A stretch of 64,000 nt of DNA, taken from assembly GCA_001423545.1 (NCBI GenBank), contig LMOK01000001.1, positions 806,001-870,000 on the forward strand, given 5' to 3'. Both the position numbers and the translations under genes were made by a program. The notes below the pieces were generated by a model. The model was not told where the DNA came from. It saw only the letters and a program-made list of their open reading frames with translations, and ran no database searches. Positions within the stretch are counted from its first letter, which is position 1. Each line of letters starts with the position of its first letter. Positions 1 to 7,865 of this stretch are shown here, one piece after another. The stretch is from Orlajensenia sp001423545 (GTDB taxonomy: Bacteria > Actinomycetota > Actinomycetes > Actinomycetales > Microbacteriaceae).

Positions 1-966
1 TCGGGCCACCGCGAGCTCGGTCGCCGCAGCATCGACGGCGTTCTCGGCACGCTGCACCCGCCGGGTCTCGAAGGTGCTCGCGCCGAAGCGCACGCGCACG
101 CGGTTCTGCTTCTCCTCGACGCCCGTGACGATGTAGGCGCCGGCGATGAGGATGACCTGGCTCGAGAGGTTGAGCCAGAGCAGCAGGGCGATGATCGATC
201 CGAAGGAGGCCAGCAGCGGGTTGCTCGTCGCCCCGCCGACGAACAGGCTCGACAGCACCTGCAGCACGGTGAGGCCGATGCCGCCGAGGACGGCTCCGGT
301 CCACAGGGAGCGGGCGTCGGGGCGCAGGCCCGACAGCAAGCGGAACATGACGGCCACGACGAGGGTGTCGATCGCGAAGATCACGAGAATGCTGACACCC
401 CGGCTCGAGGCGTCCAGGAGCCACGACGTCCCTGCCCAGGAGAAGACCGAGTCGAGGGCGGCCGTGCTGAAGTAGGTGACGGCGGCCGCGGCCAGCAGGG
501 CGGCACCGAAGCCGATGGCGAGGACGAGGTTGCGCAGGATGATCCAGAGGAAGAACGTCGTATCGTTCGGCTGGTCGGCGATGTTGCGGAACGCCGTCTG
601 CAGGGATCCGATCGCGCCGATGGCGGTTCCGATGAGACCGACGAGAGCCAGGATGCTGGCGATGCCGAGCGTGAGCGGCTGCACCAGATCGGCGGGGTCG
701 ATGAGGTTGCCCTCCCCGATGAGCCCCGGAATGGTGCTGTTCACGGCATCGATCAGAGCCTGCATGGCCTGCTCGTTGCCGGCCAGCCAGATCCCGGCGA
801 TGGCGAAGCCGAGGAAGACGCCCGCGAACACAGAGAACAGCACGCGGTAGGTCACGCTGTCGGCCAGCATCGGGCCGTGGTGCTCCTGGTACAGCAGGAT
901 GGCGCGCACGGGCTTCGTGCCGAGTGCCCAGGCGGTGGCCTTCTTCACGAATCCGTCGTCGCTCAT
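1..966 (-). CDS. YihY/BrkB family inner membrane protein (3' end cut by window edge)
   Basis: Reading from the ATG at 966 down to base 1 gives 322 codons with no stop, so the gene runs off the left edge. After about 35 polar residues there is a series of hydrophobic segments; the first contains the YihY-like stretch SVTYRVLFSVFAGVFLGFAI. Further helices follow around residues 85-110, 135-165, 180-215 and 225-285, then a charged tail begins. This matches the YihY/virulence factor BrkB family. The family was once annotated as RNase BN, but its biochemical role is unsettled. A -10 like TAGCCT sits 7 nt before the ATG and no Shine-Dalgarno is visible, which suggests a leaderless transcript. Family assignment is firm; function is not. 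Confidence 0.85.
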   Translation of the reverse strand, partial: MSDDGFVKKATAWALGTKPVRAILLYQEHHGPMLADSVTYRVLFSVFAGVFLGFAIAGIWLAGNEQAMQALIDAVNSTIPGLIGEGNLIDPADLVQPLTLGIASILALVGLIGTAIGAIGSLQTAFRNIADQPNDTTFFLWIILRNLVLAIGFGAALLAAAAVTYFSTAALDSVFSWAGTSWLLDASSRGVSILVIFAIDTLVVAVMFRLLSGLRPDARSLWTGAVLGGIGLTVLQVLSSLFVGGATSNPLLASFGSIIALLLWLNLSSQVILIAGAYIVTGVEEKQNRVRVRFGASTFETRRVQRAENAVDAAATELAVAR

Positions 967-973
967 GGTTCTC

Positions 974-979
974 AGGCTA
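974..979 (-). promoter_or_regulatory. -10 element of leaderless yihY-type gene
   Basis: TAGCCT on the minus strand ends 7 nt before the ATG at 966, so transcription should begin at or next to the start codon. The same arrangement recurs at many genes in this window. Confidence 0.5.
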
Positions 980-1104
980 GCGACGGGGAAAAATGGGCGC
1001 TGCCCCTTGACGACCCCGTTCGCTGAGGACCGGCCGCAGGCCGCGTTCGAAGCGTGGTCGGCCGCAGCGTCGCTGACTCGCGCTGCGGAGCCGGGTGCAG
1101 GCAC

Positions 1105-1143
1105 GCGCTTCGGCCGCGCGCTGCGCGCGGGCCTCAGCGAGCG
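1105..1143. repeat. Dispersed intergenic repeat, CGCTTCG...CCTCAGCGAGCG family
   Basis: This intergenic segment shares its ends (CGCTTCGGCCGCG and GGGCCTCAGCGAGCG) with the exact 35-bp pair at 3808-3842 and 15989-16023. An inverted relative lies at about 1017-1059. It is not part of a convincing reading frame. Confidence 0.45.
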
Positions 1144-1209
1144 ATGGACCGCAGCGCCCATGTCCGAAAACCGCTGACGGATGTCGCCCGGGCGTGCGAC
1201 GCTGGAAAT

Positions 1210-2718
1210 ATGAACGCACCATCCGCCACCGTCGACACGCAGTTCGAGGAGCGATACCGGGCCATGAGTTCGCGGGACGCGCGCTTCGACGGGCAGTTCA
1301 TCACCGGCGTGCACTCGACGGGCATCTACTGCCGTCCCAGCTGCCCGGCCATGACGCCGCAGCGCAAGAACGTGTCGTTCTTCCTCACTGCTGCCGCCGC
1401 ACACGAGGCCGGACTGCGCGCCTGCAAGCGCTGTCTGCCCGACGCCGTGCCGGGTTCGCCGGAGTGGAACATCCGCGAGGACCTCGCCGCCAGGGCGATG
1501 CGCCTGATCGCCGACGGCGTCGTCGAGCGCGACGGCGTTCCGGGGCTCGCCGCCCACCTCGGCTACACGCCGCGCCATCTCACCCGGGTTCTGCAGGCCG
1601 AGCTCGGCGCAGGCCCCCTGGCGCTCGCTCGTGCCCACCGGGCGCAGTCCGCGCGCATCCTGCTGACCAGCACCGACCTGCCCGTCGCCGATGTGGCGTT
1701 CGCGGCGGGCTTCGGCAGCATCCGTCAGTTCAACGACACCATCTCCGCGGTCTACGAACTCACGCCGACCGAACTGCGGGCCAGAGCCCGGCGACTGCCG
1801 GCTCGGCCAGGGGCTGCACTGGGCTCGTCGTCGGCGGGTGCGCCGGGCTCGACGGCCGTCAGCCTGCGACTCCCCGCCCGAGCCCCCTTCGACGGCGCCG
1901 GCGTGCTCGCCTTCCTCGGAGTGCGGGCCATCACGGGCGTCGAGACCTGGGACGGCGAGACGTATGCCCGCGCCATCCGGCTTCCCCACGGCATCGCGAC
2001 GGTGGCGCTGCGCGTCGACTCCGACGCGACGACCCCCGCCATCATCTGCGACGCCACGGTGGCATCGCTGGCCGACCTCATGCCGCTCGTCGGTCGCGTT
2101 CGCCGGCTGCTCGATGCCGACGCCGACGCCGAGGCCATCGACGCCGCGCTCGCCGCCGACCCGGCTCTCGCCGCATCCGTGGCCGCTGTGCCGGGCATCC
2201 GCGTGCCCGGCACCATCGATCCCCAGGAGACGCTGTTCCGCACGATCATCGGCCAGCAGGTGTCGGTGGCCTCGGCGCGCACCAGCCTCGGGCACCTCGC
2301 CGAGGCTCTCGGGGAGCGCACCCCCGACGGCGCCTGGATCCTGTTCCCCACGGCTGAGCAGATCGCCGCGCGCGGCATCGAGGTGCTGCGCGGCCCCACG
2401 CGCCGCATCGCCACGATCCTCGACGTGGCGCAGCGGTTGGGCGACGGATCACTGAGCATCGACGTCTCCGACACCCGTGACGAGTTGACCGCCGCTCTCA
2501 CGGCGATCCCCGGCATCGGTCCGTGGTCGGCCGGCTACCTGTCGATGCGGGTGCTCGGGAGCCCCGACGTGCTGCTCACCAGCGACCTCGCCCTGCGCCA
2601 GGGTGCTGCTCGGCTCGGGCTGCCCACGGATGAGAGGGAACTTCGGGCGCGCGGAGCCGTCTGGGCACCGTGGAGCAGCTATGCGAGCATGCACCTGTGG
2701 CGGGCTGCTGCCGGCTGA
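1210..2718 (+). CDS. Ada metal-binding/AraC domain fused to DNA-3-methyladenine glycosylase (AlkA-type)
   Basis: A 502-residue fusion that combines alkylation sensing with base excision. Residues 10-80 form the Ada N-terminal zinc domain: Cys41, Cys45, Cys72 and Cys75 have the same spacing as the four zinc-binding cysteines of E. coli Ada, one of which accepts methyl from phosphotriesters. An AraC-type helix-turn-helix follows (about 85-185). The C-terminal part (about 210-502) is AlkA-like, with the helix-hairpin-helix IPGIGPWSAGYLSMR and the catalytic Asp in LLTSDLALRQ. The O6-methylguanine methyltransferase domain of full Ada is absent. Such Ada-AlkA fusions are common in actinobacteria. 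It probably regulates itself and removes alkylated bases. The ATG at 1210 was chosen because the Ada domain begins just after it; upstream codons are low-complexity. Confidence 0.9.
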   Translation: MNAPSATVDTQFEERYRAMSSRDARFDGQFITGVHSTGIYCRPSCPAMTPQRKNVSFFLTAAAAHEAGLRACKRCLPDAVPGSPEWNIREDLAARAMRLIADGVVERDGVPGLAAHLGYTPRHLTRVLQAELGAGPLALARAHRAQSARILLTSTDLPVADVAFAAGFGSIRQFNDTISAVYELTPTELRARARRLPARPGAALGSSSAGAPGSTAVSLRLPARAPFDGAGVLAFLGVRAITGVETWDGETYARAIRLPHGIATVALRVDSDATTPAIICDATVASLADLMPLVGRVRRLLDADADAEAIDAALAADPALAASVAAVPGIRVPGTIDPQETLFRTIIGQQVSVASARTSLGHLAEALGERTPDGAWILFPTAEQIAARGIEVLRGPTRRIATILDVAQRLGDGSLSIDVSDTRDELTAALTAIPGIGPWSAGYLSMRVLGSPDVLLTSDLALRQGAARLGLPTDERELRARGAVWAPWSSYASMHLWRAAAG

Positions 2719-2765
2719 TCGGCCTCACGGGAGACGCACCGCGCCGAAGCCCCCGTCGGCCCGGA

Positions 2766-2771
2766 TAGCCT
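2766..2771 (+). promoter_or_regulatory. -10 element of leaderless FAH-family gene
   Basis: TAGCCT ends 6 nt before the GTG at 2778 and there is no Shine-Dalgarno in between. Confidence 0.5.
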
Positions 2772-2777
2772 AGAGAG

Positions 2778-3653
2778 GTGAAGTTCGCGCATCTCAGGGT
2801 GGAGGGCGAGTCGGTCAACCGGCTCGCCGTTGTCGTCGACGATGGGGCGTTGTTCCTCGATGAGGTGATGGACGAGGCTCCGACCGACCTGCAGGGCCTC
2901 ATCGAGCGCGGCGATGCCGGCCTGGCCCACGTGCGTGCCGTCGTCTCCAACGCACTGGCGAACCGCACCAGCATGACGCCGGTGAGCGGCCTTCGACACG
3001 CCTCCGCCGTGCTGCGTCCGCCGCACGTGCTCGCCATCGGCGCCAACTACGCCGCGCACGCCTCGGAGCTGAAGCTGCGATCGGAGACGGCGATGACGGT
3101 GTTCGCGCTCTGGCCGAACTCGCTCACCGGTCACGAGAACACGACGACGTGGCCCGAGGAGATCAGCGACCAGGTCGACTACGAGGCCGAACTCGGCGTG
3201 ATCATCGGCAAGCCGGCGAAGAACGTGTCCGTGCGCGATGCCCTCGACCACGTCTGGGGCTACACGGTGGTCAATGACATCACGGCCCGCAACATCCAGT
3301 TCAGCGAGGCGCAGTGGAGCCGGTGCAAGTCGTTCGACGGCTTCACCCCCACCGGCCCCGTGGTCGTGACGGCCGACGAGATCCCCGATCCGCAGGACGT
3401 CTGGCTCACCACCAACCTCGACGGCCGCATCCTGCAGGACGCGTCGAGCAGCGAGATGGTGCGCAGCGTCGCCGAGATCATCAGCTACCTGTCGACGTCG
3501 GCCACCCTCCCGGCCGGAACCCTCATCTCCACCGGCAGCCCCGGCGGTGCCGGCTACTCGCGAAAGCCTCCGGTGTTCATGCGCGACGGCTCCGCGGTCA
3601 CGGTCTCGATCGGCGGGATCGGGTCGCTGACGACGTTCTGTCGGGTGGTTTAG
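2778..3653 (+). CDS. Fumarylacetoacetate hydrolase family protein
   Basis: A 291-residue protein of the FAH superfamily, whose members cleave or decarboxylate beta-diketo acids using a divalent metal. The core runs from about residue 80 to 285. The acidic metal-binding set is visible: Glu136 and Glu138 in VDYEAELGVIIGK and Asp167 in VVNDITARN, followed by the family stretch SFDGFTPTGPVV. The N-terminal 75 residues match the extra domain of the two-domain bacterial members. Substrate cannot be read from sequence; acylpyruvates, 2-hydroxyhepta-2,4-diene-1,7-dioate and oxaloacetate are all possible. It starts with GTG directly behind a TAGCCT -10 box, so it is likely leaderless. It stands alone between alkA-like and convergent aspA, so context does not help. 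Confidence 0.85.
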   Translation: MKFAHLRVEGESVNRLAVVVDDGALFLDEVMDEAPTDLQGLIERGDAGLAHVRAVVSNALANRTSMTPVSGLRHASAVLRPPHVLAIGANYAAHASELKLRSETAMTVFALWPNSLTGHENTTTWPEEISDQVDYEAELGVIIGKPAKNVSVRDALDHVWGYTVVNDITARNIQFSEAQWSRCKSFDGFTPTGPVVVTADEIPDPQDVWLTTNLDGRILQDASSSEMVRSVAEIISYLSTSATLPAGTLISTGSPGGAGYSRKPPVFMRDGSAVTVSIGGIGSLTTFCRVV

Positions 3654-3684
3654 GCGCGGCGCGAAGCGACGCGGCAAACCACCC
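3643..3684 (+). terminator. Candidate terminator hairpin after FAH-family gene
   Basis: GGGTGGTTT (3643-3651) pairs perfectly with AAACCACCC (3676-3684). The left arm overlaps the stop codon of the FAH-family gene, and the 24-nt loop is itself GC-rich and partly self-complementary. There is no T-tract, as is usual in high-GC actinobacteria. Confidence 0.45.
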
Positions 3685-3807
3685 AAGGCGGAGCCGGAGC
3701 GGAAGGCGCGCCAGCGCCGTGAGCGTATCCGGCAGACCGCGAGACCCGACGCGACCACGTGCCCACGAGACGAACGCGCAGCCGAAACGCATCCCGGTGA
3801 GTGAAGG

Positions 3808-3842
3808 CGCTTCGACCGCGGACTCCGTCCGGGCCTCAGCGA
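3808..3842. repeat. 35-bp dispersed exact repeat, copy 1
   Basis: These 35 bases are identical to 15989-16023. They lie just downstream of the aspA stop codon (3850) in the convergent gap with the FAH-family gene. Degenerate relatives occur at 1105-1143 and, inverted, near 16110 and 41475. Confidence 0.7.
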
Positions 3843-3849
3843 GCGGGTA

Positions 3850-5334
3850 TCACTCCGAGGGCTCACCCCTGCGCTCGTGCGCCTGCACCGCCGTGGTGAC
3901 GTGCTCGAGGCCGAGCAGACGCTCGGGAGCGAGGTGCGCGAGCACCTCCTCGCGTGACATGAGCCCGGCCTCCACGACCAGGTCGGCGACGGGCCGGCCC
4001 GTCAACAGGGCCTGCTTCGCCAGGATCGCCGCCTCGCTGTAGCCGATGATCGGAATGAGGGCCGTGATGACGCCGACACTCGACGCGACCATCGCCTCGA
4101 GGCGGTCGGTGTTGGCCGTGATGCCGTCGATGCAGTTCACCCGCAGGGTCCAGCAGGCCTGGGTCATCCAAGCGAGGCTCTGCAGCAGCGAGTGCGCGAT
4201 GACGGGCTCGAAGGCGTTCAGCTGCAGCTGACCGGCCTCGGCCGCCATGGTGACTGTGACGTCGGCCCCGGCGATGGCGTAGGCGACCTGGCTCACGGCC
4301 TCGGGGATGACGGGGTTGACCTTGCCCGGCATGATCGACGACCCCGCCTGCTTGGCCGGCAGGTTGATCTCGCCGAAGCCGGCCTGCGGGCCCGACGACA
4401 GCAGTCGCAGGTCGTTGCAGATCTTCGAGAGCTTGATGGCGCTGCGCTTGAGCGACCCGCTGAACGACATGAAGGCGCCGGCGTCGCTCGTCGACTCGAT
4501 GAGGTCGGGTGCCCCCTCGAGCTGCAGCCCGGTGATCTCGTTCAGGTGACGGATGGCGGCAGCCGCGTAACCCGGATCCGCGGTGATGCCGGTGCCGATC
4601 GCCGTGGCGCCGATGTTGACCTCGGCGAGCAGCCACGTGGTCTCGGTGAGGCGGTCGTAGTCCTCGCCCAGGGTGGTGGCGTAGCCGTGGAACTCCTGGC
4701 CCAGGGTCATGGGGACGGCATCCTGCAACTGCGTTCGTCCGACCTTGAGCACGCTGGCGAACTCCTCGCCCTTGGCGGCGAAGGACTCCCGCAGCAGGGC
4801 CAGCTCGGCGAGCAGGTGCTTGAGCGAGAACGCGAGCGCGATCTTGAGCGCGGTCGGGTAGGTGTCGTTGGTCGACTGGCTGCGGTTGACGTCGTCGATG
4901 GGGTGCAGGATGTCGTAGCGCCCCTTCTCATAGCCCGCGAGCTCGAGAGCGAGGTTGGTGATGACCTCGTTGGCGTTCATGTTCGTCGAGGTTCCGGCTC
5001 CGCCCTGGATCACTCCGACGACGAACTGGTCCTGGCGGGCTCCGTTGATGATGCGCTCGCAGGCGGCGTCGATCCAGCGGGCCTTCTCGGCGCTGATGAC
5101 GCCCACCTCGAGATTCGCGCGCGCGGCCGCCTGCTTGACGCTGGCGAGGGCCACCACGAAGTCGGGGTAGACCGAGATGGGACGCTTGGCGATCGGGAAG
5201 TTGTCGAGGGCGCGCTTGGTGTGGATGCCCCAGTACGCGTCATCGGGCACCTCGACGGTGCCGAGCGAGTCGCTCTCGATGCGGAATCCGGGGGTCGCAG
5301 TCCGGACTGCTGCCGGCGTGGGCGGCTTCGCCAT
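3850..5334 (-). CDS. aspA: Aspartate ammonia-lyase
   Basis: Catalyses L-aspartate to fumarate plus ammonia, feeding the TCA cycle. The fumarase/aspartase superfamily signature GSSIMPGKVNP lies at residues 331-341 and contains the catalytic serine loop. Other conserved blocks are NMNANEVITN, the TxxxD loop as VNRSQSTNDTYP, and GRTQLQDAVPMTLGQEF, where the DAVPMTLGQEF form favours aspartase over fumarase. The frame opens at 5388, but the strong Shine-Dalgarno GAGGAGG sits 5 nt before the ATG at 5334. That start gives 494 residues, close to the family's 470-480. It is monocistronic and convergent with the FAH-family gene. An AGCCTA on the plus strand near 5471 could be its -10 (TAGGCT), with a long leader. 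Confidence 0.93.
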   Translation of the reverse strand: MAKPPTPAAVRTATPGFRIESDSLGTVEVPDDAYWGIHTKRALDNFPIAKRPISVYPDFVVALASVKQAAARANLEVGVISAEKARWIDAACERIINGARQDQFVVGVIQGGAGTSTNMNANEVITNLALELAGYEKGRYDILHPIDDVNRSQSTNDTYPTALKIALAFSLKHLLAELALLRESFAAKGEEFASVLKVGRTQLQDAVPMTLGQEFHGYATTLGEDYDRLTETTWLLAEVNIGATAIGTGITADPGYAAAAIRHLNEITGLQLEGAPDLIESTSDAGAFMSFSGSLKRSAIKLSKICNDLRLLSSGPQAGFGEINLPAKQAGSSIMPGKVNPVIPEAVSQVAYAIAGADVTVTMAAEAGQLQLNAFEPVIAHSLLQSLAWMTQACWTLRVNCIDGITANTDRLEAMVASSVGVITALIPIIGYSEAAILAKQALLTGRPVADLVVEAGLMSREEVLAHLAPERLLGLEHVTTAVQAHERRGEPSE

Positions 5335-5606
5335 CATCGCCTCCTCACTCGGTCGCTTCGACGGGATGGTGGACGCACTGCTGGTCACAAAGGGCTCCGT
5401 TGCCTGCTGGTGCCGAGCGCCCTGAAGCGCTCGATCGGTGGATCTCGAGGCATCGTCGCCTCTCCTCCAGCCTACCCGTCAGGCCGCGCAGGAGTCTTCA
5501 GACGTAGAGACTGCAGACGCAGGAAAACGCCGCCAGATCGACGATTCGGAACGGATTCCGTCGTCGACCTGCGCGGCGTCTGCTGAAGTCGTCAGCGCGC
5601 TCGACG

Positions 5607-5903
5607 TCAGTTGCCGATGAAGGCGAACGGCAGGAGCGCCAGTCCGAAGACCAGGGCGATGGCCGTGAACACGATCACCCCGGCGAGCATGAGGCCGTTG
5701 AGCACGATGCCCCAGATGGCGAGAGTGCGACCGGCGGGTTCACGGCGGAGGGCGAGCACGCCGAGCACGAGACCGGCGACCGGGGCGACGAGGGTCCACC
5801 CGGCGGCGATCGAGACGATGCCGATCACGAGGCTCGAGATGCTGAGGCCGCGCGCGGGCTCGACCGTGGGAGCGGTGGGCGCGAGAGGGGCTGTGGTGGA
5901 CAT
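5607..5903 (-). CDS. DUF4190 small membrane protein
   Basis: A 98-residue protein with two hydrophobic hairpin-forming segments (about 20-52 and 62-95). The first has the DUF4190 pattern, with SLVIGIVSIAAGWTLVAPVAGLVLGVLALRR followed by GRTLAIWGIVLNG. Family members are small two-helix envelope proteins of unknown function, common in actinobacteria and often next to secretion or cell-wall genes. Here the neighbours are aspA and an amine permease, which gives no functional hint. An AGAAGGAG Shine-Dalgarno precedes the ATG at 5903. The N-terminal 18 residues are Pro/Thr/Ala-rich and probably cytoplasmic. Confidence 0.75.
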   Translation of the reverse strand: MSTTAPLAPTAPTVEPARGLSISSLVIGIVSIAAGWTLVAPVAGLVLGVLALRREPAGRTLAIWGIVLNGLMLAGVIVFTAIALVFGLALLPFAFIGN

Positions 5904-6072
5904 GGGTGGGTGACTCCTTCTGGTGTGGGACCCGGGTCGGGTCTGTCGCGACCGGACCGGTGCGACTCTTCAACGCTACGAAGGAGAACGGATGCGCCCC
6001 ATCCGGCTAACCCCCGAACACGACGGTGGGATCCCTGCCGAAGCAGGGACCCCACCATGCGGCATGACGTGC

Positions 6073-7635
6073 CTAGCGCGGCTCGTCCACCCCGTCAGCA
6101 GCCAGCAGGTCCTTCTCGACGTCGCCGCCGTAGCCCTCGGACTGCGGGTCGCCGTGCAGGCCGCCCGAGACCGCGTACTCCTCCTCCGGAGAGAGGATGA
6201 GCCGGTGCCGGCCCCAGAAGGCGAAGCCGAGCAGGATGAGCACGTAGACCACGACGATCGCGATGATGGCCGGCTGGAACGTCGGGTTGATGATGAACCC
6301 GACGAACACGAGCGCCGCGATGATGCCGGCGATGATCGCACCCGGCAGTCCCCACGGGCTCACATAGGGCCGCTTGGCGTTCGGGTACCTCTTGCGGAGG
6401 ATCACGAACGAGATCATCTGCAGCAGGTACGCGAGCACGGCGCCCCAGACGGCGATGTTGAGGATGATCGCACCGGCGACGGCACCGACTCCCTCGGCAT
6501 CGAGCCGGCTCAGGATGTCGAGCACGACGAGGGCGATGAACCCGATCACGGCGCCGACCACGAGGGCGACACCGGGCGTCTCGCGCTTGCCCGTCAGCGA
6601 CAGGAACTTCGGGTAGTAGCCCGCCCGCGACAGCGAGTACATGTTGCGCCCGTAGGCGAACATGATGCCCTGCAGTGACGCGAGCAGTCCGATGAGGGCG
6701 AACAGAGCCAGCACGGCGGCCGCCCCGTCACCGACGATCGCGCGGAAGCCGTCGAGCAGGGGCTCGAGCGACACTCCCGTCGCCTCGGCGCCGATGACAC
6801 CCGTGTTGAGGAAGAGCACGAGGAGACCGGTGACGATGAGGGTTCCGCGGGCCCAGAATCCGGCCTTCGGGATGTCTCGCACGGGGTTGTGCGCCTCCTC
6901 GGCCGCCAGCGGGAGTTCCTCGATGCCGAGGAAGAACCACATGGCGAACGGCAGGGCGAACAGGATCGGGAGCACACCGTGCGGCAGGAACTCGGTCTGA
7001 CCGGCATCCGGAGCGATGTTCCACAGCGAGTCCCAGCTGAAGGCACCCGAGAAGATGGCCATGGCCGAGAACACCAGGAGAATCGCGATCGAGATGATCG
7101 AGACCACGATGGCGAACGTGAAGGAGATGGCCGCACCGGCCGCGTTCAGCGCGATGAAGGCCACGTAGAGGATCACCCACCAGATCCACATGTTCGCCGA
7201 GAGATCGAAGCCGAGGAGCTCGGTCGTGATGCCGTTGGCGTACTGCGCCGAGAAGAACACGATGACGGCCGTCGTGGCGACGTACTCGATGGTCTCGGCG
7301 AGTCCGGTGACCAGGCCACCCCACGGGCCCATCGCAGCACGCGCGAACGAGTAGGCGCCACCGGTGTGCGGCATCGCCGCCGCCATCTCGCCGATCGAGA
7401 AGATCATTCCGTAGTACATGACCACGAGGATCACGAAGGCGATCAGCATGCCGCCGAAGCCGGCGAAGTCGATGCCGAAGTTCCAGCCCGAGAAGTCACC
7501 CGAGATGACGGCGGCGACGGCGAGGCCCCAGAGTCCCCAGATTCCGGCGGAGCGCTTGAGGCGTCGTTTCTCGAAGTACCCCTCGTCTGCCGAGGCGTAT
7601 GTCACGCCGGAGACCCGCAGGGTGTCTTTGGCCAT
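6073..7635 (-). CDS. APC-family amino acid/amine permease, ethanolamine-type
   Basis: A 520-residue transporter of the APC superfamily with about 12 transmembrane segments between residues 35 and 490. The first carries the substrate-loop pattern GLAVAAVISGDFSGWNFG typical of ethanolamine permeases, then AAAMPHTGGAYSFARAAMGPWGG and FFLGIEELPLAAEEAHNP. It is divergent from a ligase, amidase and aldehyde dehydrogenase set for gamma-glutamylated amines, so it probably imports ethanolamine or a related amine. The ATG at 7635 (MAKDTLRV) was preferred over the GTG at 7650 because GAAGGAT lies at the right distance. A good -10 (TATAGT, minus strand, 7711-7716) and an operator-like sequence at 7725-7744 lie upstream. 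Family confidence is high; substrate is inferred from context. Confidence 0.88.
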   Translation of the reverse strand: MAKDTLRVSGVTYASADEGYFEKRRLKRSAGIWGLWGLAVAAVISGDFSGWNFGIDFAGFGGMLIAFVILVVMYYGMIFSIGEMAAAMPHTGGAYSFARAAMGPWGGLVTGLAETIEYVATTAVIVFFSAQYANGITTELLGFDLSANMWIWWVILYVAFIALNAAGAAISFTFAIVVSIISIAILLVFSAMAIFSGAFSWDSLWNIAPDAGQTEFLPHGVLPILFALPFAMWFFLGIEELPLAAEEAHNPVRDIPKAGFWARGTLIVTGLLVLFLNTGVIGAEATGVSLEPLLDGFRAIVGDGAAAVLALFALIGLLASLQGIMFAYGRNMYSLSRAGYYPKFLSLTGKRETPGVALVVGAVIGFIALVVLDILSRLDAEGVGAVAGAIILNIAVWGAVLAYLLQMISFVILRKRYPNAKRPYVSPWGLPGAIIAGIIAALVFVGFIINPTFQPAIIAIVVVYVLILLGFAFWGRHRLILSPEEEYAVSGGLHGDPQSEGYGGDVEKDLLAADGVDEPR

Positions 7636-7710
7636 CGATGGATCCTTCACGTTCGGGTTGCATCGGCGTCTTCCGAGCGCACGGCAACGGGGGTGGAGTG
7701 GATGGCCATG

Positions 7711-7716
7711 ACTATA
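7711..7716 (-). promoter_or_regulatory. -10 box of the amine permease promoter
   Basis: TATAGT on the minus strand matches the consensus at five of six positions. It would give a leader of about 68 nt before the ATG at 7635. No good -35 is seen; the candidate operator 7725-7744 occupies that place. Confidence 0.45.
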
Positions 7717-7724
7717 GAGCCGTC

Positions 7725-7744
7725 ATTGGTGCGTTGTACATACC
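7725..7744. promoter_or_regulatory. Candidate operator 1 in the permease/ligase divergent region
   Basis: ATTGGT-N11-ACC resembles the better palindrome at 7821-7842 (AATGGT-N10-ACCATT) and contains the small palindrome TGTACA. It lies where the -35 of the permease promoter should be. The FCD-type GntR regulator at 12233 is the obvious candidate to bind here, but that is inference. Confidence 0.35.
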
Positions 7745-7820
7745 TTTGGGAAAGCGGATGACGCCAGCCGCCGCACCGATGTCGCTGAACAGCCTCGCCG
7801 CAGATCGCTGGCTGTGATGT

Positions 7821-7842
7821 AATGGTCGGAAAGTGCACCATT
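7821..7842. promoter_or_regulatory. Candidate operator 2 upstream of the glutamine-synthetase-like gene
   Basis: AATGGT and ACCATT form perfect 6-bp inverted arms around a 10-bp spacer, 24 bp before the ligase start codon. With site 1 this gives one candidate site per side of the divergent promoter region. Confidence 0.4.
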
Positions 7843-7865
7843 CGTTCGGCCGCAAGGAGAGTTCC